From NCBI GenBank assembly GCA_020631735.1, contig CM036231.1:8521831-8585830 (forward strand): a stretch of 64,000 nucleotides of DNA, in the 5' to 3' direction. Under the pieces are notes generated by a model that saw only the letters and a program-made list of their open reading frames with translations, did no database searches and had not been told where the DNA came from. The DNA comes from Saccharum officinarum (taxonomy: Eukaryota > Streptophyta > Magnoliopsida > Poales > Poaceae). Positions 21,640 to 33,689 of the stretch are shown here, piece by piece; within the stretch, counting starts at the first letter, position 1, and every line of letters starts with the position of its first letter. Both the position numbers and the translations under genes were made by a program.

Positions 21640-24600
21640 ATGAACCCCGTTGACAGCGAGGCGGCCGCTGCTGAGAAGGCGCGGCGCAAGAAGGACAAGA
21701 GGGAGAAGAGGAAGAAGCACAAGGACGCCAAGGAGGACGACTGCGGCGCCGCGACGGCCGAAGAAGAAGCACCCAAAGAGAAGAAGCAGAAGCAGAGGAA
21801 GGGTGGAGACGAGGGGGACGGGCAGGAGAAGAAGAAGCTGAAGCCGACGGTGAGCATCGCCGTTGCCGGCTCCATCATCGACAACGCCCAGTCCCTCGAG
21901 CTCGCCACCCTCGTCCGTACCCACCTTTCCTCCTTGTCCCACTAGTCCTTGCTTATCTTGCAGCACGAAGCCTTACAAAGAGCATCTCTTCTGTCTCAGC
22001 TGGCCGGCCAGATCGCTCGCGTCGCCACCGTCTTCCGCATAGACGAGATCGTCGTATTTGACAGTACTCCCGCGGCGGAGAGCGGCGGCGCGGGTGACGG
22101 TGAAGAGAGCGGCGCGCGGTTCCTTGTTCGGATTCTGGAGTATCTGGAAACTCCACAGTACCTCCGCCGCCGCCTCTTCCCGATGCACAAGAACCTGAAG
22201 TTTGTGGTGAGATGCCAAGCAATGTGGTTGCCCTCGACATTTGATGATTTCTCTAGGTACCAATGGTGCTGTGCTGTTTCTGGTATGCAGGGATTGCTTC
22301 CACCGCTCGATGCGCCACACCATGTGCGCAAGCACGAATGGTCTGAGTTTCGTGAAGGTGGTATCCCTTCTGGTGCCGTTGCTATTGATTTTTAATTCCG
22401 AGCTCACAATTTGAAGTAGGATTCCATCTCCGTCAAAAAGGGTGCTTAAGTAGTTAAATTTAACTTTTACCATTTTCTTGTGGAGCTAATCTAGGAATTT
22501 TGTGTCTTCTCGTAGTTCAAGTGCAATACATGCTGAACATCTGGAATGGAACACAAATGTGCATTTATGAATTAGAATGTGGCCATTTAAGGTTCTTTTG
22601 CTAATCAAGCTTGCACATCTTCCTTTTAAAGCTTGCACAAATATATTAATAATATGGTGAGGAGATATGTAGTTCAAACATACGGTTAGGTGGAAAAGTG
22701 CAAAACGATTTGGTTAGTGCACCAATGAACACTCAAAGTTTCTGGTAATATTCGAGATGTAGTTCTCAAACTCTACCTATGTGGCCTTTGAAGTTCACCC
22801 TGTACTGGAAATAAGAAACTTAGCAATTTCTTATACATGTTAAATCAGATGAAGTTTTGTTGCTATCCACACCAAGCACAGCTTGCTTTTTCCTGTATCT
22901 TGTTTGGAGGTTGAATTTCAAATGGTCTTACAACATATAGTGCATCTTGCATATTTTTTAAGGATTTTCTCATGTTGATTTGATGCCCAAACTGGAAGTC
23001 TTTGGCTCTTTGCACCTAATTCTGTTTTTACATTGCAATATGCATCTCTGCTTGCATGGTGGATTTCTGCTACTTGTTTATAAATCATGTCCAGCTCGCT
23101 CATGTTGAATAATTGTCTGTTTCCACATATTTTTGGTATTTCTGACCCAACAAAATGCTTACATGTTACTGAATTTAGACAGGCGTAACATTGGAAAGTG
23201 ATCCCTCAAAGGGGACTCTTGTTGATGTCGGATTAAGTAAGGTATTATGGATCTTCTAGTGTCCTTTTCTTTGTTGCGTGCCACTTGTCTGGGGAAAGGT
23301 GTTTACTGAGTTTGAAGATATGTTGAAAGACTGGGGAAAGCCTATCATATCTTACAATCTATGGGAGTATATAAATGGACACAACCGTATGAAAATCTTA
23401 AATATGATTTTGCTTACGTTAACCGGCTTATTTTCTGTAAAAAAGGCTTTTTAAGGCAGACAATGAGGTTAGGAAAAACAAAATCCCAAGATTTGACAGA
23501 CCTTAATCTATCATTTATAGATAAAAAAACATTTCACAATGTATATTATCTGATTTGCACTTAACGGTTTCATATATAGAACATATCACCACTTCCATGC
23601 AAAAAATGTGATATTGATTCTAGTTTATCATGATTCTGCAGAATGTTCTGGTTGAACAAACACTAGAACCAGGCAAAAGAGTAACTGTAGCCATGGGAAC
23701 AAACCGTGACCTAACAACAGGTAAACCATTTATTTCATGGGTTACAAAATATGATTGTGTTGATACTTCTTTATCTATACCTTTTCCAATGTATGAAGAA
23801 TTTGTACATGTCTTAAGTAATCTGGATAATCCGCATAAAGGCTATTCCTATTTCCTAAGCATTTACATTTGGTAGTTCAACACTTCTATTATTAGAACAA
23901 ATTTAGTTCATGGTATTTGTTGGCTTGTTGCTTCCTCTTCAACTTTTGGTCTTTCTCATTTCAACTCATGAGTATTGTTCTCAATGTATTCTTCTGATGT
24001 ATTTTTGCTTGTCAAATCAATTTTGAAACCAAATTATGTTGCCTATTCTTGTGGAGTATGTCTATGTCCTCATTCTGGAGTAGTATTGAATTTAACTGTG
24101 TACTGTTTTATTTTGCAATTTTACTGTAACTTAACTTGTACCTGCATCTAGCTTGCATAAGGAAAGTTGTCCCCCTTCCACACCCAGGGAACAGATGGGA
24201 TCTTATTGGGGCTACAAAGTTCGTTATACTTCAAATTTAAGTGGTGTTTTCAAAAATTCCCCATTCAAGGTACTGTTTTCACATCTCAATATGCTGTTCA
24301 GAAAAAAAATGTGTTATGGTTACTCACTTCCACCTTCCTTTGGTTTGTTATTTACTATCCCTAGGAAGAATACGACCATATCATTGGCACCTCAGAGCAT
24401 GGACAAATAGTTAATTCTTCTGAGCTTACCTTGCCTACTTTTAGGTATGCCATCTGCTGCTCTCATGGACCACCTTGAGAAACCAATTTAGATTTGTTAC
24501 CATTTTTTTATTACTTGAATGTGTAAATTCCTCCCAATTTGCTTAGGTAGGATGCTTCAGCTTTATTTGAGTAAGCTAAATTGTACATTTCAACAAATAG

Positions 24601-25478
24601 TCAAATGGTGGTGGACATGTGTTTTATGTGCTAACCTGTGCTAATAATTCTTGCTAAGCAGTAAGCAAGTAGCTGCTACCTTACCTTTGTGTTAAATTAT
24701 CATGGGTGGATAAACATTTAACCAAGGAATGTGTACCTTCACTTAACTATTGAATTGATACGTTTTAGTTAAATTCTTTCTATATTAACTATTGGCTAGT
24801 ATTGTGCTATTGCCATATTCCAAGGCTGAGCATCGTAACCATCTGTGTATGCTTTATGAATGACCCTTGCCATGGATATTAGCTACCATTATGAGTCTAT
24901 CCTGTCACTTATGAGGCTTTACTGAACAGGCACCTCCTGATTGCATTTGGTGGACTTGCTGGTTTGGAAGAAAGCATAGAAGAAGATACAAATTTGAAGG
25001 TATAGCTATTCTTTCTGCTATGATACTTCATATTTCTAGTGAAACCTGATCTCTTGCCTGGGAATTAGGAGTTATGAAAGCATTTCTGGTCTATGGTCAA
25101 ATTGAGAGTACTTGAAATGTCAACATTGCATGAACCTGAGCTAATTTGGCAGCTGAAACATTCAGCTTGTGTTTGTGGGACTCTTTCACTTAATTAATGA
25201 TTGAAATACTACTACTGTTGGTGTTGAAGTCACTTATTTCTGTGACAGGGTAAACGTGCAGATGATGTATTCACATCTTATTTGAATACATGCCCCAACC
25301 AAGGGAGCAGAACAATAAGAACAGAGGTACCTGCCTCTTGTAAGCTTTTAAAAGTTCATTTGTTATGACATCTGTTGATATGCTAACAGAAGTAGCAATT
25401 TTTTTTTCCCAGGAGGCCCTTCTCATTTCCCTCCAATACTTCCAAGATCCCATTAGGCGAGCGGAACAAAAATTGTAG
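21640..25478 (+). CDS. SPOUT-domain RNA methyltransferase, C9orf114/SPOUT1 homologue (ten exons)
   Basis: Exons 21640-21912, 22000-22206, 22291-22357, 23183-23241, 23642-23720, 24152-24269, 24365-24444, 24930-24999, 25249-25326 and 25413-25478; all introns are GT-AG and phases agree. The predicted protein (about 365 aa) has a Lys-rich basic N-terminus (residues 1-80), then SIAVAGSIIDNAQS, LAGQIARVATVFRIDEIVVF, PPLDAPHHVR, GSYWGYKVRYTSNLSGVF, IIGTSEHGQIV, LLIAFGGLAGLEESIEED and TCPNQGSRTIRTEEALLISL, the order of the C9orf114/SPOUT1 family (DUF171). That family is a knotted SAM-dependent methyltransferase; the human member methylates RNA and associates with spindles. Exon 6 has one C too few (CCCCC at 24181-24185): ACIRKVVP and PSTPREQMGSYWG are in different frames, although the exon would be in phase with one added base. 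So the gene is either recently frameshifted or carries an assembly error. Confidence 0.88.
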
Positions 25479-25806
25479 AAGGTAATACAGACACGTGCAA
25501 ATCTAGCGATGCCACCACAAGTTGGGACCCTATCGGCTTCAGAGCTTCACTTGTAATCATGGAGTTTTCTCACCAGAGAATTTTGACCCTTCACCTATGT
25601 GGTGATGACAGTGGAGCCAAGAGGTTGTGAGCCATAGAGGACATTTTGACATGACTATTTCGGTTTAGAAAAATTGATGCGGAGCTGACTTAAGTGAGTG
25701 TTAGCTTGCCATTTCAATGTATCCAGTGGTTGTCCACGGTAGTCTATCGCTGTTTCATGCCTTTGACAATGTACTGAAAAAACGGGGATCGCTTTTAGCA
25801 CCATAA

Positions 25807-25924
25807 GGCCATGCTCGGCTGGTGGAAAAGCCAGCTGGTTTCGGCTGATTCAATAGTGTTCTGTGAGAGAGAATAAGCTGAAACAAGCTGAAACAAGCCG
25901 AAACATGACCTGCAGAACAGGGCC
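25807..25924. mobile_element. Short MITE with GGCC...GGCC ends, 3' of the methyltransferase gene
   Basis: From GGCCATGCTCGGCTGG to GAACAGGGCC, with repeated AAACAAGCTGAAACAAGC inside. Related in words and size to 15001-15099. It probably lies in or near the 3'UTR of the preceding gene. Confidence 0.5.
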
Positions 25925-26097
25925 ATTCTTTGTTAGGCGACATTTGTGCTTGATTTGGAGTCAATACTGCATAATGCAATTGATGATCACCATTTGTAGC
26001 AGTTATGGTTCATGTTGTATGGGTGTCATAGTTTAGTTCTCCCTCGGTTCGATAATGAAGTATGTGCACTAGAGAATAGTGCTGCCCTTGTGATTGA

Positions 26098-26233
<136 letters not shown>

Positions 26234-26339
26234 CTAGAGCCAAATCCCAGATGGATTTTGATCCACTAGGGTTTTAGGGTTGCAATTGTCCATAAGACGA
26301 GGCGGTTCAGTGCATTGGACACTTGTTCGTATGCCAGCG

Positions 26340-26733
26340 TAACCACCCCCTAGTTATTCGTGTTTGTGTCGGAGTCGGACACAAATCAGAGTCAATTCCG
26401 CCGTGTTTGTGTCGGAGTCGGACACAAATCAGAGTCAATTCCGCTTTCTTTATAAGCCCGATCCGGAGGGGCGAGTCCAGCCCACGTACGTCTCACGCGG
26501 TCACGCCAGCCACCGCCATCCTCGCTCCCCATCCGCCGAGACGCGCGACGCCGGCCGCCGCCATTTTCGCGTAGCGCCATCCTCCCTCCCCATCAGCCAA
26601 GACGCGCGACGCCGGCCGCCGCCATTTTCGCGTAGCGCGAGCGAGAGGACGCAGGCAACCGCAACCGCCGCCATTTTCGCGTAGCGCGAGCGAGAGGACG
26701 CAGGCGACCGCGACCGCGACCGGCGCCAAGAAG
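26340..26733. repeat. Upstream region of the NET-domain gene with tandem short repeats
   Basis: GTTTGTGTCGGAGTCGGACA plus CAAATCAGAGTCAATTCCGC occurs twice in tandem (about 26361 and 26405). Further on, CCGCCGCCATTTTCGCGTAG recurs at about 26555, 26618 and 26669, with GAGCGAGAGGACGCAGGC twice. These repeats lie within 370 bases of the start codon and so in the presumed promoter/5'UTR. Confidence 0.7.
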
Positions 26734-27169
26734 ATGCCTGGCTATCGCCGAGTCGCGGCGCGCGACGAACTCCGCTCGAAGACGATGGACTTGGCTCCAT
26801 CCGAGCTCTCCGCCCCTGATCCGCGCCAGGTGCTGAGGAAGAGGCTCTGCGAGGAGATGGAGGCGCTCCGCGGCATCCTCAGGAAGGCCGAGCTCGTGGT
26901 GTGCAAGAATATCGACAAGGGCCGCGCGGCACCTCACCGCGGCAAGGACGGGCGTTTCTTGGCCGCAGAAGCCCGATCAGAAGCTATGGAGGCCGACCGT
27001 ACTCCATGTGCCAAGAGAAGGAAGGCGATGCCACCCGTGGAGATCATCGAGCCCCCGCTCCGGATATCGAAGGCCGATACGATTCCATGTGCCAAGAATA
27101 GGAGGACGACGCCACCCATGGAGATCATCGAGCCCCGGATATCTCAGGACGAGATCTTCAGCTTGGCTG

Positions 27170-27174
27170 CCCGA
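27170..27174. repeat. Target-site duplication, left copy (CCCGA)
   Basis: CCCGA precedes the left LTR and is repeated immediately after the right LTR at 33309-33313. Five bases is the standard duplication length for LTR retrotransposons, and the match is perfect. Confidence 0.95.
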
Positions 27175-27582
27175 TGTTAGACTCGTAGGATTGTTACCTC
27201 TGTGTTTAACCCGTAGATCCGTAGTTAGGCTCATCGACCTTGCGGAGCTTCACCGCAATGGCAGCGTGGACGCCGATGCCGCCCTGGATGCAATCTCGCG
27301 GACGCCAGTGCTCGTCGTGGTGGTGAGGCAGTGGGACGTCAGAGAACCTGCATAGGCGGTAGTGGTGGTGGCGGGCTCATCCCGTCGCTGGCAGCACGCT
27401 TTAGGATCGGATTAGGGTATCTCTATAGGTGGGTGTGGCGGCTTCAGTCAACCTCGTAGTCTGAGCCCTCACCCCCACATTCCTTTTATGTGTGTCGTGC
27501 GACAGGGGCCCTCCAACCGAGTTATGGTTGGGCTCCCCCGATCAGGGAGCAGAGATAGGGCCTTGGTGGAGATCAACTAACA
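27175..27582 (-). repeat. 3' LTR of the copia element (408 bp)
   Basis: Begins TGTTAGACTCGTAGG and ends GATCAACTAACA. It matches 32882-33308 base for base by eye except that it lacks about 19 bases present near the end of the other copy (CAATAGACCGTTGGGCCTAT region at 33269-33289). Confidence 0.95.
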
Positions 27583-27597
27583 TTCTCCCCCTTGATC
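27583..27597 (-). promoter_or_regulatory. Polypurine tract of the copia element
   Basis: Read on the minus strand the sequence beside the 3' LTR is GATCAAGGGGGAGAA, a purine tract in the position where plus-strand DNA synthesis is primed. Confidence 0.8.
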
Positions 27598-27599
27598 TC

Positions 27600-29500
27600 A
27601 TTCCATCTTTCAATTTCATATCATTTGCTTTTGTTCATTCCATTACAGATTAGCTCATAGAGCATGTCTCATCGTCACGGTCCATTGCCGATAGACTTAA
27701 CAGCTACAACTCACTACTCTGTTCTGAAATAGATACTTATCTTTGGGCCTTCTTTTGTCCAGGAATATTTTAGGCTTTCCCTTAAACCCAAGCTAGCTAC
27801 ATGTTCTCTGAACACCATGTCCTCTGAACATGTTGGGTGGTAAGCCTTTTTGTAAGTGGATCCACAAGCATCCTTTCTGTTCTTATATGCTCAAGACTTA
27901 TGACTTGATCCCGGACTTTATCTTTCACAACATAATACTCTATGTCAATGTGTTTGGCAGCACCACTTAACTTATGTTGTGAGCATCCTGTACTGCCAGA
28001 TTATAATTGCAGTATTACTTTAGTGGTCTATAGATGTCGTCAACCACCTTCAAACCGGGTATGAACTTCGTTAGTTAGTTCACCTGCCCGTTGCCTCATA
28101 ACACGCTACAAACTATCATACATTGTGGACGATGTAGTGACAGTTTGTATTGAGCTTTTCCATGAAACAACTCCCCTTTTCGAGATGATAGAAAATCCAC
28201 GTCTGGATATGCATTCACTCTCACATAATTAGAATCTGAATATCCCACCCTGTGGAGTGAATCAGATCTTCTATTTGTCATCATGAGGCCTTTCGTTCCT
28301 TACAAATAATGCAAGACTTTCTTTACTAATTTCAGTGTTCTATTCCAGAATTGCTCTGGAATCTGCCAAGTAAAACCCGGTAACAAATGCCAAGTCAGGG
28401 CGCGTACATACTTGAGCATGTTGCAAGCTTCCGACAGCTGAAGCATATGGAACCACTTTCACTTTTATCGATTGAGCTCATATTGGTTCCTGGGGCATTT
28501 AAAATCCCCATATCTGTCGCCCTTGACTATAGGAGCAGGTGAGGGACTACATTTGTGCATACTGAATTTCTTTAAGATCTTTTCCATGTATGCCTTTTGT
28601 GACAGTCCTTATACCCTTTTTCTTCTATCTTGATGAATCTCGATCTCTAGAACGAACGAGGCTTCGCCAAGATCTTTCATATCAAATTTCTTTGTCTCTA
28701 GTAGTAGACTGACATCACTACTAGCAAGTAAGATATCATCTACATACAGGACTAGGAAGATAAACTTCCCATTCTTAAACTTTGCATAGACTCAATTGTC
28801 CTCTACATTCTCTTTTAAAACCCAAAATTCTTTATTGACTGATCAAACTTCAAGTACCACCGTCTTGAAGCTTGCTTTAATCTATAAATGGATTTCTTTA
28901 GGCGGCATCCAATTCGTTCTTTTCCTTCCATGACAAAACCTTTCGGTTGTGCCATGTAAACATTTTCCTCCAAGTCTCCGTTGAGAAATGTCGTCTTTAC
29001 ATCCATCTGATGTAATTTTTCAATCGTAATGTGCCACTAATGCCATTATGATTCTGAAGGAAACTTTACATGAGACTGGAGAAAAGGTCTCATTGTAATT
29101 AATCCCTTCTCTTTGCATATAGCCTTTTGCCACAAGTCGCGCTTTATATTTCTCTATATTCCTTTGAGAGCCAAGTTTTGTTATGTAGACTCATTTATAG
29201 CCTACTGTTTTGACTCCTTTAGGAATTATTTTCAAAAACCCAAACTTTATTGACATTCATCGATTTCATTTCATCTTCCATGGCCTCAAGCCACTTTGAT
29301 GACCGATCACTACTCATGGCTTCTTCAAATGAGGCAGGATCATCCTCCATTTGAAATTCTTTAGTGTTGTACACTTCATAATCAGCAGGAATAGCTGATT
29401 TTCTAACTCTTTGAGACCTTCTAGGGGCCTCCACATTTTGGCACATCTTCTGTTTGAGGCTGTTATTGCTCCCCCTCATGTGTGGCAATTAGTTCTATTG
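27600..29500 (-). pseudogene. Copia reverse transcriptase / RNase H remnant
   Basis: Minus-strand frames give an acidic lead-in (NKVWVFEN), then DVKTTFLNGDLEENVYMAQP, LKKSIYRLKQASRRWY and, at 28746-28735, the YVDD active-site motif followed by ILLASSDVS. These are the RT hallmarks of Ty1-copia elements. The frame is broken repeatedly between the blocks and into the RNase H part nearer the LTR, so no functional enzyme can be made. Confidence 0.85.
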
Positions 29501-29679
29501 GATCTTGAAGAACAGGTTCCTTATATTTCATTCATTGTTGCCACAGGTGGGATAATAACAGGTGCTGGCACCACAGTATCTAGCACTGTCGGTGCAGCTA
29601 CAGCAGGTAGTGAGAAAATTGGCTCATGAATCATTGGAATGGGCGCTTACACCCGCTTCACTTCAAGGTCAATTTCTCG

Positions 29680-30420
29680 AGCTACCATGCTCCCCTCATC
29701 TTTTCATCCTCTAGGAAAACAACGTGTCTCGTTTTCACAAACTTTGTGTGTCTCTCTAAATAGTAGAAACGAAAACATTTTGACTTTTCTATGTAGCCAA
29801 ACAAATGACAACTTACTGTTTTGGGATATAACTTCCCAATGTTTGGGTTAAATACTTTAACCTCAGCAGGGCTCCCCACACACACACAAGTGGTTAAGTG
29901 AGGATACTCTTTCTGTCCACAACTTATACGGTGTTTTAAGCACCGACTTTCTTGATACTCTATTGAGAATATGAATGATGGTTTTATCGCCTCCATCCAT
30001 AAGCTCAACTGTAAGGTGGAGTAACATATCATACTGCCCACCATATCCATCAGGGTGCGATTGATTCTTTTAGCTACTCTATTCTGCTGAGGTTCACCCG
30101 GTGTAGAATACTGGGCTACTATGCCATTCTTTTAGGGTATGCCGACCGTAGTACTCCACCACGGTCAGACCTAACTGTCTTTAATCTTTAATATCTTAAA
30201 TTTATCCAATACATCTTTTCTTTCTTTGATTGGATAAATATAGTCATAATGGGAGTAATCATCTGTGAATGGATCATAACCATCCACACTCTTTATAGGG
30301 AACTGACCATAGATGTCTGTGTGAATAATCTATAAAATTCCTGCGCTTCATTTAGCATCTTTCTTTACATACTTTTCTTTTATGCATTCTCTGCATTGTT
30401 CTTAATCTGAGAGCTCTAAT
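29680..30420 (-). pseudogene. Copia integrase remnant
   Basis: Minus-strand frames show RTLMDMVGSMICYSTL and a downstream block with FGYIEKSKCFRFY and TRHVVFLED, the C-terminal part of copia integrases just before RT. Stops and frameshifts interrupt it; protease and the integrase zinc region are not recognisable. Confidence 0.75.
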
Positions 30421-30439
30421 GGAGGAAGAACATCATTCT

Positions 30440-31037
30440 CAACTTGTCTTTCTATTCTCCCCTTCGAAATATGGCCTGAACGATAGTGCTATAATTTCGA
30501 CAACGCATCGTGAGCTCTCTTATGCCACCATTTCCAGAGTAACACTCTGTCACCAGCTGCTTTATCAGCTGAGTAACATGTGTCTTTGAAGTGCCAGTGA
30601 ACTGATTCTTTATTCTATCGAGGTACTCAGTGGCCGTGTCACATTCTAGGATTGAGCCCACAATTGCAGGTTCAATCATGTTCTTTATCACAGCCAAACA
30701 TTTCTTGTTGGCAGTGACCCACTTCCAGTGACCGTGTCACATTCTAGGATTGAGCCCACAATTGCAGGTTCAATCATGTTCTTTATCACAGCCAAACATT
30801 TCTTGTTGGCAGTGACCCACTTCCTATGCTTCAAAAATCATAGGACATCTTTTGAGATTTAAAATCCCTTTCTTTAGTTGCCCAAGTGGCATCATTCTCA
30901 TTTGTCTCCCTCACCGGTGCCACAAACTCAGTGGAACACGGTGAGGTGACTACCCAGTCCACCTTAGACAAGATGAAAAACCAGGTTAAAACTTTTCTTA
31001 ACATAGAAATAACATCATTTGCATGCCTTGATTCCAA
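30440..31037 (-). pseudogene. Copia gag remnant with internal tandem duplication
   Basis: Minus-strand text such as AVIKNMIEPAIVGSILECD, EYLDRIKNQFTGTSKTHV and LIKQLVTECY is typical of copia gag (UBN2-type) proteins. A 98-base unit is tandemly duplicated (30631-30726 and 30729-30824), which disrupts the frame because 98 is not a multiple of three. The nucleocapsid zinc knuckle was not found. Confidence 0.75.
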
Positions 31038-31039
31038 CG

Positions 31040-32860
31040 TTGGTCAAAATCAAAACATACAATTATTCTTATACACTAATTCTACATCACCGTTGGGCAA
31101 AAAAAAAATAGAATTAATGCATAAATCTTTAACATTCACAACTGTTCTTACACACTAATTCTACATCACCGTTGGGCAGAAGTAGAATTAATGCATAAAT
31201 CTTTAAAATTAACATATGTTCTTATACACTAATTCTACATCACCGTTGGGCAGAAGTAGAATTAATGCATAAATCATTAACATTACGATATTGTTATTAT
31301 CAACGTTGGTCAGAAAATAACAACATCATAATCATATCAAATCTCTTTTTCTCTCCAATTAAATACACATTGGTTCAAAATAACTGGAGAATCAATATTT
31401 TCTTTAGCAGCGGAAAAACTTTCTTTTTCTCCAATTAAATATCACATTGGTACAAATTAACTGGAGAATAAACAATTTCTTTGGCTGTGGAAAAACTCTC
31501 TTTTCCTTGAATTTTACCCACGGGGAAAATTGCTTTTTCTATTTCCTTTAATCCATTAATCAATTTCCAGGAAATAAATATTTTCTGGAAAAAACTTTCC
31601 TTTTTCTCCAGTTAATTATCACGTCGGTTCAAAATCACTGGAGAACATACTTTTTCTTTAGCAGCGGAAAACATATACTCAATTTCTTAAATTTTACCCA
31701 CAGGTAAAATACCTTTTCTATTATTCTTTTTGAGCCAATTTGCATTTTTTTTTAATTTTCCTGGAAAAAGAAAATATGTAAACATGCTCTATCTCTTTCT
31801 TTCTCGGCCCAAAACGGCCAAAATCGGTTCGGCCCACTCCAGCACGCGCACAGTCCCGCGCTCACCCCCGCGCCCAGGCCGCAACCTGGGCCTGGGCCGG
31901 GAAAGCGGCCCGGCGCTCGCACCCGCCTGGGCTGAGTTTGGCCCAATCGCGCTCCGCCGTCGGATCACATCCGACGGTCGCCCGGCCGTTTCGCTCGATC
32001 AAAAGCAACCGGAGCGGCCGCGTCGGCCGAAACCCTAGCTCATTCGCCCCTTGCCCTTCTCTCTCTTCACTCGCCGCTCTCTCTTCTCTCTACCTCAGCG
32101 CAGCCGCAGCCACCGAGAGGACACCGAGCGGGAGTGAGCAGCGAGCCACGGCGCCGTCACCGGCCCCCTCGCCGGCGCGCGTGCTCCCCGACGGGTGAGC
32201 ACGCCGCCATCGAGTGGCCTGGCCGCGGCGCCCCCTTGACCGAGCCCGGCGAGCAACTGCCCCCGCTCGGCACTTCTTCTCCCGCGCTGGCGAAGGGACG
32301 GTTCGCCTAGTGCACGTCGAGATTTCTTTCCTTTTTCTTATTTGTGCCGAATCCCCCTTTTCCCCTTCCTCGTTGCGAGTTAGGGTTAGGGTTCCGTTGA
32401 ACCGATTCGGTTTTGATTCAAGGTCTTCGAGATAGGCCCCTTCCCCACGGTCATTTCTTGGGTTAGGGTTCGGCTCGAAGTGCCGAGAGCCCTCTCTGTT
32501 CTCTGATCCGAATGGATCTTGTTTTCTTTTCTTTGTTTGACCGATTGGGGTTAGGGTTTGTGTGCCGACCCCTGTTCTTTTCTCTTCTTTTGAATTTCCT
32601 TTCTTTTCTTTTATTTCTTTTCTCTTTTGGATTTAGGGTTCGGCTCTGTTCGTCTTAAGGCCGAAACCTTTCTTTTCCCCCTTTCTTTAACCCAATTAGG
32701 GTTAGGGTTAGGGAGTGTTCTGTTCTTTTCTTTTCTTGCCGTGCCAGTGCGGCACTTTTCCCATGCGATGGCGGTGGTGACCGGGGTTCCAGTGACCTCC
32801 GCCACCCCCGGTCCCTTTTCCTTTCTTCTTTTACCCGGTTAGGGTTAGGATTACACAGAG
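31040..32860. repeat. Long leader of the copia element with tandem repeats
   Basis: Between gag and the primer-binding site lies about 1.8 kb of non-coding sequence. 31050-31310 holds three or four copies of a ~75-base unit containing CTACATCACCGTTGGGCAGA and AGAATTAATGCATAAATC. 31360-31640 holds three copies of a unit with TCTCCAATTAAAT and ACTGGAGAA. 31800-32300 is GC-rich and 32370-32860 is studded with TTAGGGTTAGGG words. Frames here are not credible genes. Confidence 0.65.
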
Positions 32861-32867
32861 GCAACCT

Positions 32868-32881
32868 GGCTCTGATACCAT
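32868..32881 (-). promoter_or_regulatory. Primer-binding site of the copia element
   Basis: Reading inward from the 5' LTR on the minus strand gives A then TGGTATCAGAGC, complementary to the 3' end of initiator tRNA-Met, the common primer of plant copia elements. Confidence 0.9.
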
Positions 32882-33308
32882 TGTTAGACTCGTAGGATTG
32901 TTACCTCTGTGTTTAACCCGTAGATCCGTAGTTAGGCTCATCGACCTTGCGGAGCTTCACCGCAATGGCAGCGTGGACGCCGATGCCGCCCTGGATGCAA
33001 TCTCGCGGACGCCAGTGCTCGTCGTGGTGGTGAGGCAGTGGGACGTCAGAGAACCTGCATAGGCGGTAGTGGTGGTGGCGGGCTCATCCCGTCGCTGGCA
33101 GCACGCTTTAGGATCGGATTAGGGTATCTCTATAGGTGGGTGTGGCGGCTTCAGTCAACCTCGTAGTCTGAGCCCTCACCCCCACATTCCTTTTATGTGT
33201 GTCGTGCGACAGGGGCCCTCCAACCGAGTTATGGTTGGGCTCCCCCGATCAGGGAGCAGAGATAGGGCCCAATAGACCGTTGGGCCTATTGGTGGAGATC
33301 AACTAACA
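32882..33308 (-). repeat. 5' LTR of the copia element (427 bp)
   Basis: Begins TGTTAG and ends CTAACA on the plus strand; inverted because the element is on the minus strand. It is longer than the other LTR by about 19 bases because of a segment around CCCAATAGACCGTTGGG that may itself have been copied from, or lost in, the partner LTR. Confidence 0.95.
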
Positions 33309-33689
33309 CCCGACTGTCGTCTCTCTCGTCGAACATGCCGGTGCGCATCCTCGAGTTCCTAAACAAGGAGTGCACCGGTCACACAGACCAAAAGGCTGGC
33401 GAGATAGAGATCGATCTGGGGTCCATGAGGTGCTCCGCCATGTTCGAGCTGCAAAAGTTGCTGGACGAGTTTGCTGAACAAGAGAAACGACGGCAGCAGA
33501 AAGAGGAGTCGATGAACGTCTGCAGATCCACTAGTCGCTCATCGCCCCGTGAACTAGAGGAAGGTGAGTTCATAGAGGAAGGTGAGATCATCGAGGAAGG
33601 CGAGTTCATGGAGGAGGATTGCGGTGGCACCACGGATACATGCGGCGGCGATGCTTCTCCTGTTGTGGCAAGGAAGGGCCTTTGTTCAC

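Larger units (their letters stand above)
27175..33308 (-). mobile_element. Ty1-copia LTR retrotransposon, complete but coding-defective
   Basis: A 6134-base element with TGTTAG...CTAACA LTRs and CCCGA duplications. It is oriented on the minus strand: the right LTR (32882-33308) is the 5' LTR, followed by a primer-binding site (TGGTATCAGAGC, initiator tRNA-Met type), a long leader, gag, integrase, reverse transcriptase and a polypurine tract beside the left LTR. Order integrase before RT marks it as copia. Coding regions carry many stops and frameshifts. The LTRs look identical apart from one indel of about 19 bases near the end, so insertion was recent. Age and coding decay together imply mobilisation by another element's proteins. 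Confidence 0.93.

Noticed and set aside
32370..32860. TTAGGGTTAGGG words suggesting an interstitial telomere repeat
   Set aside because: The repeats are short, scattered and inside the leader of the copia element. Plant telomere repeat is TTTAGGG, and no uninterrupted tract exists.
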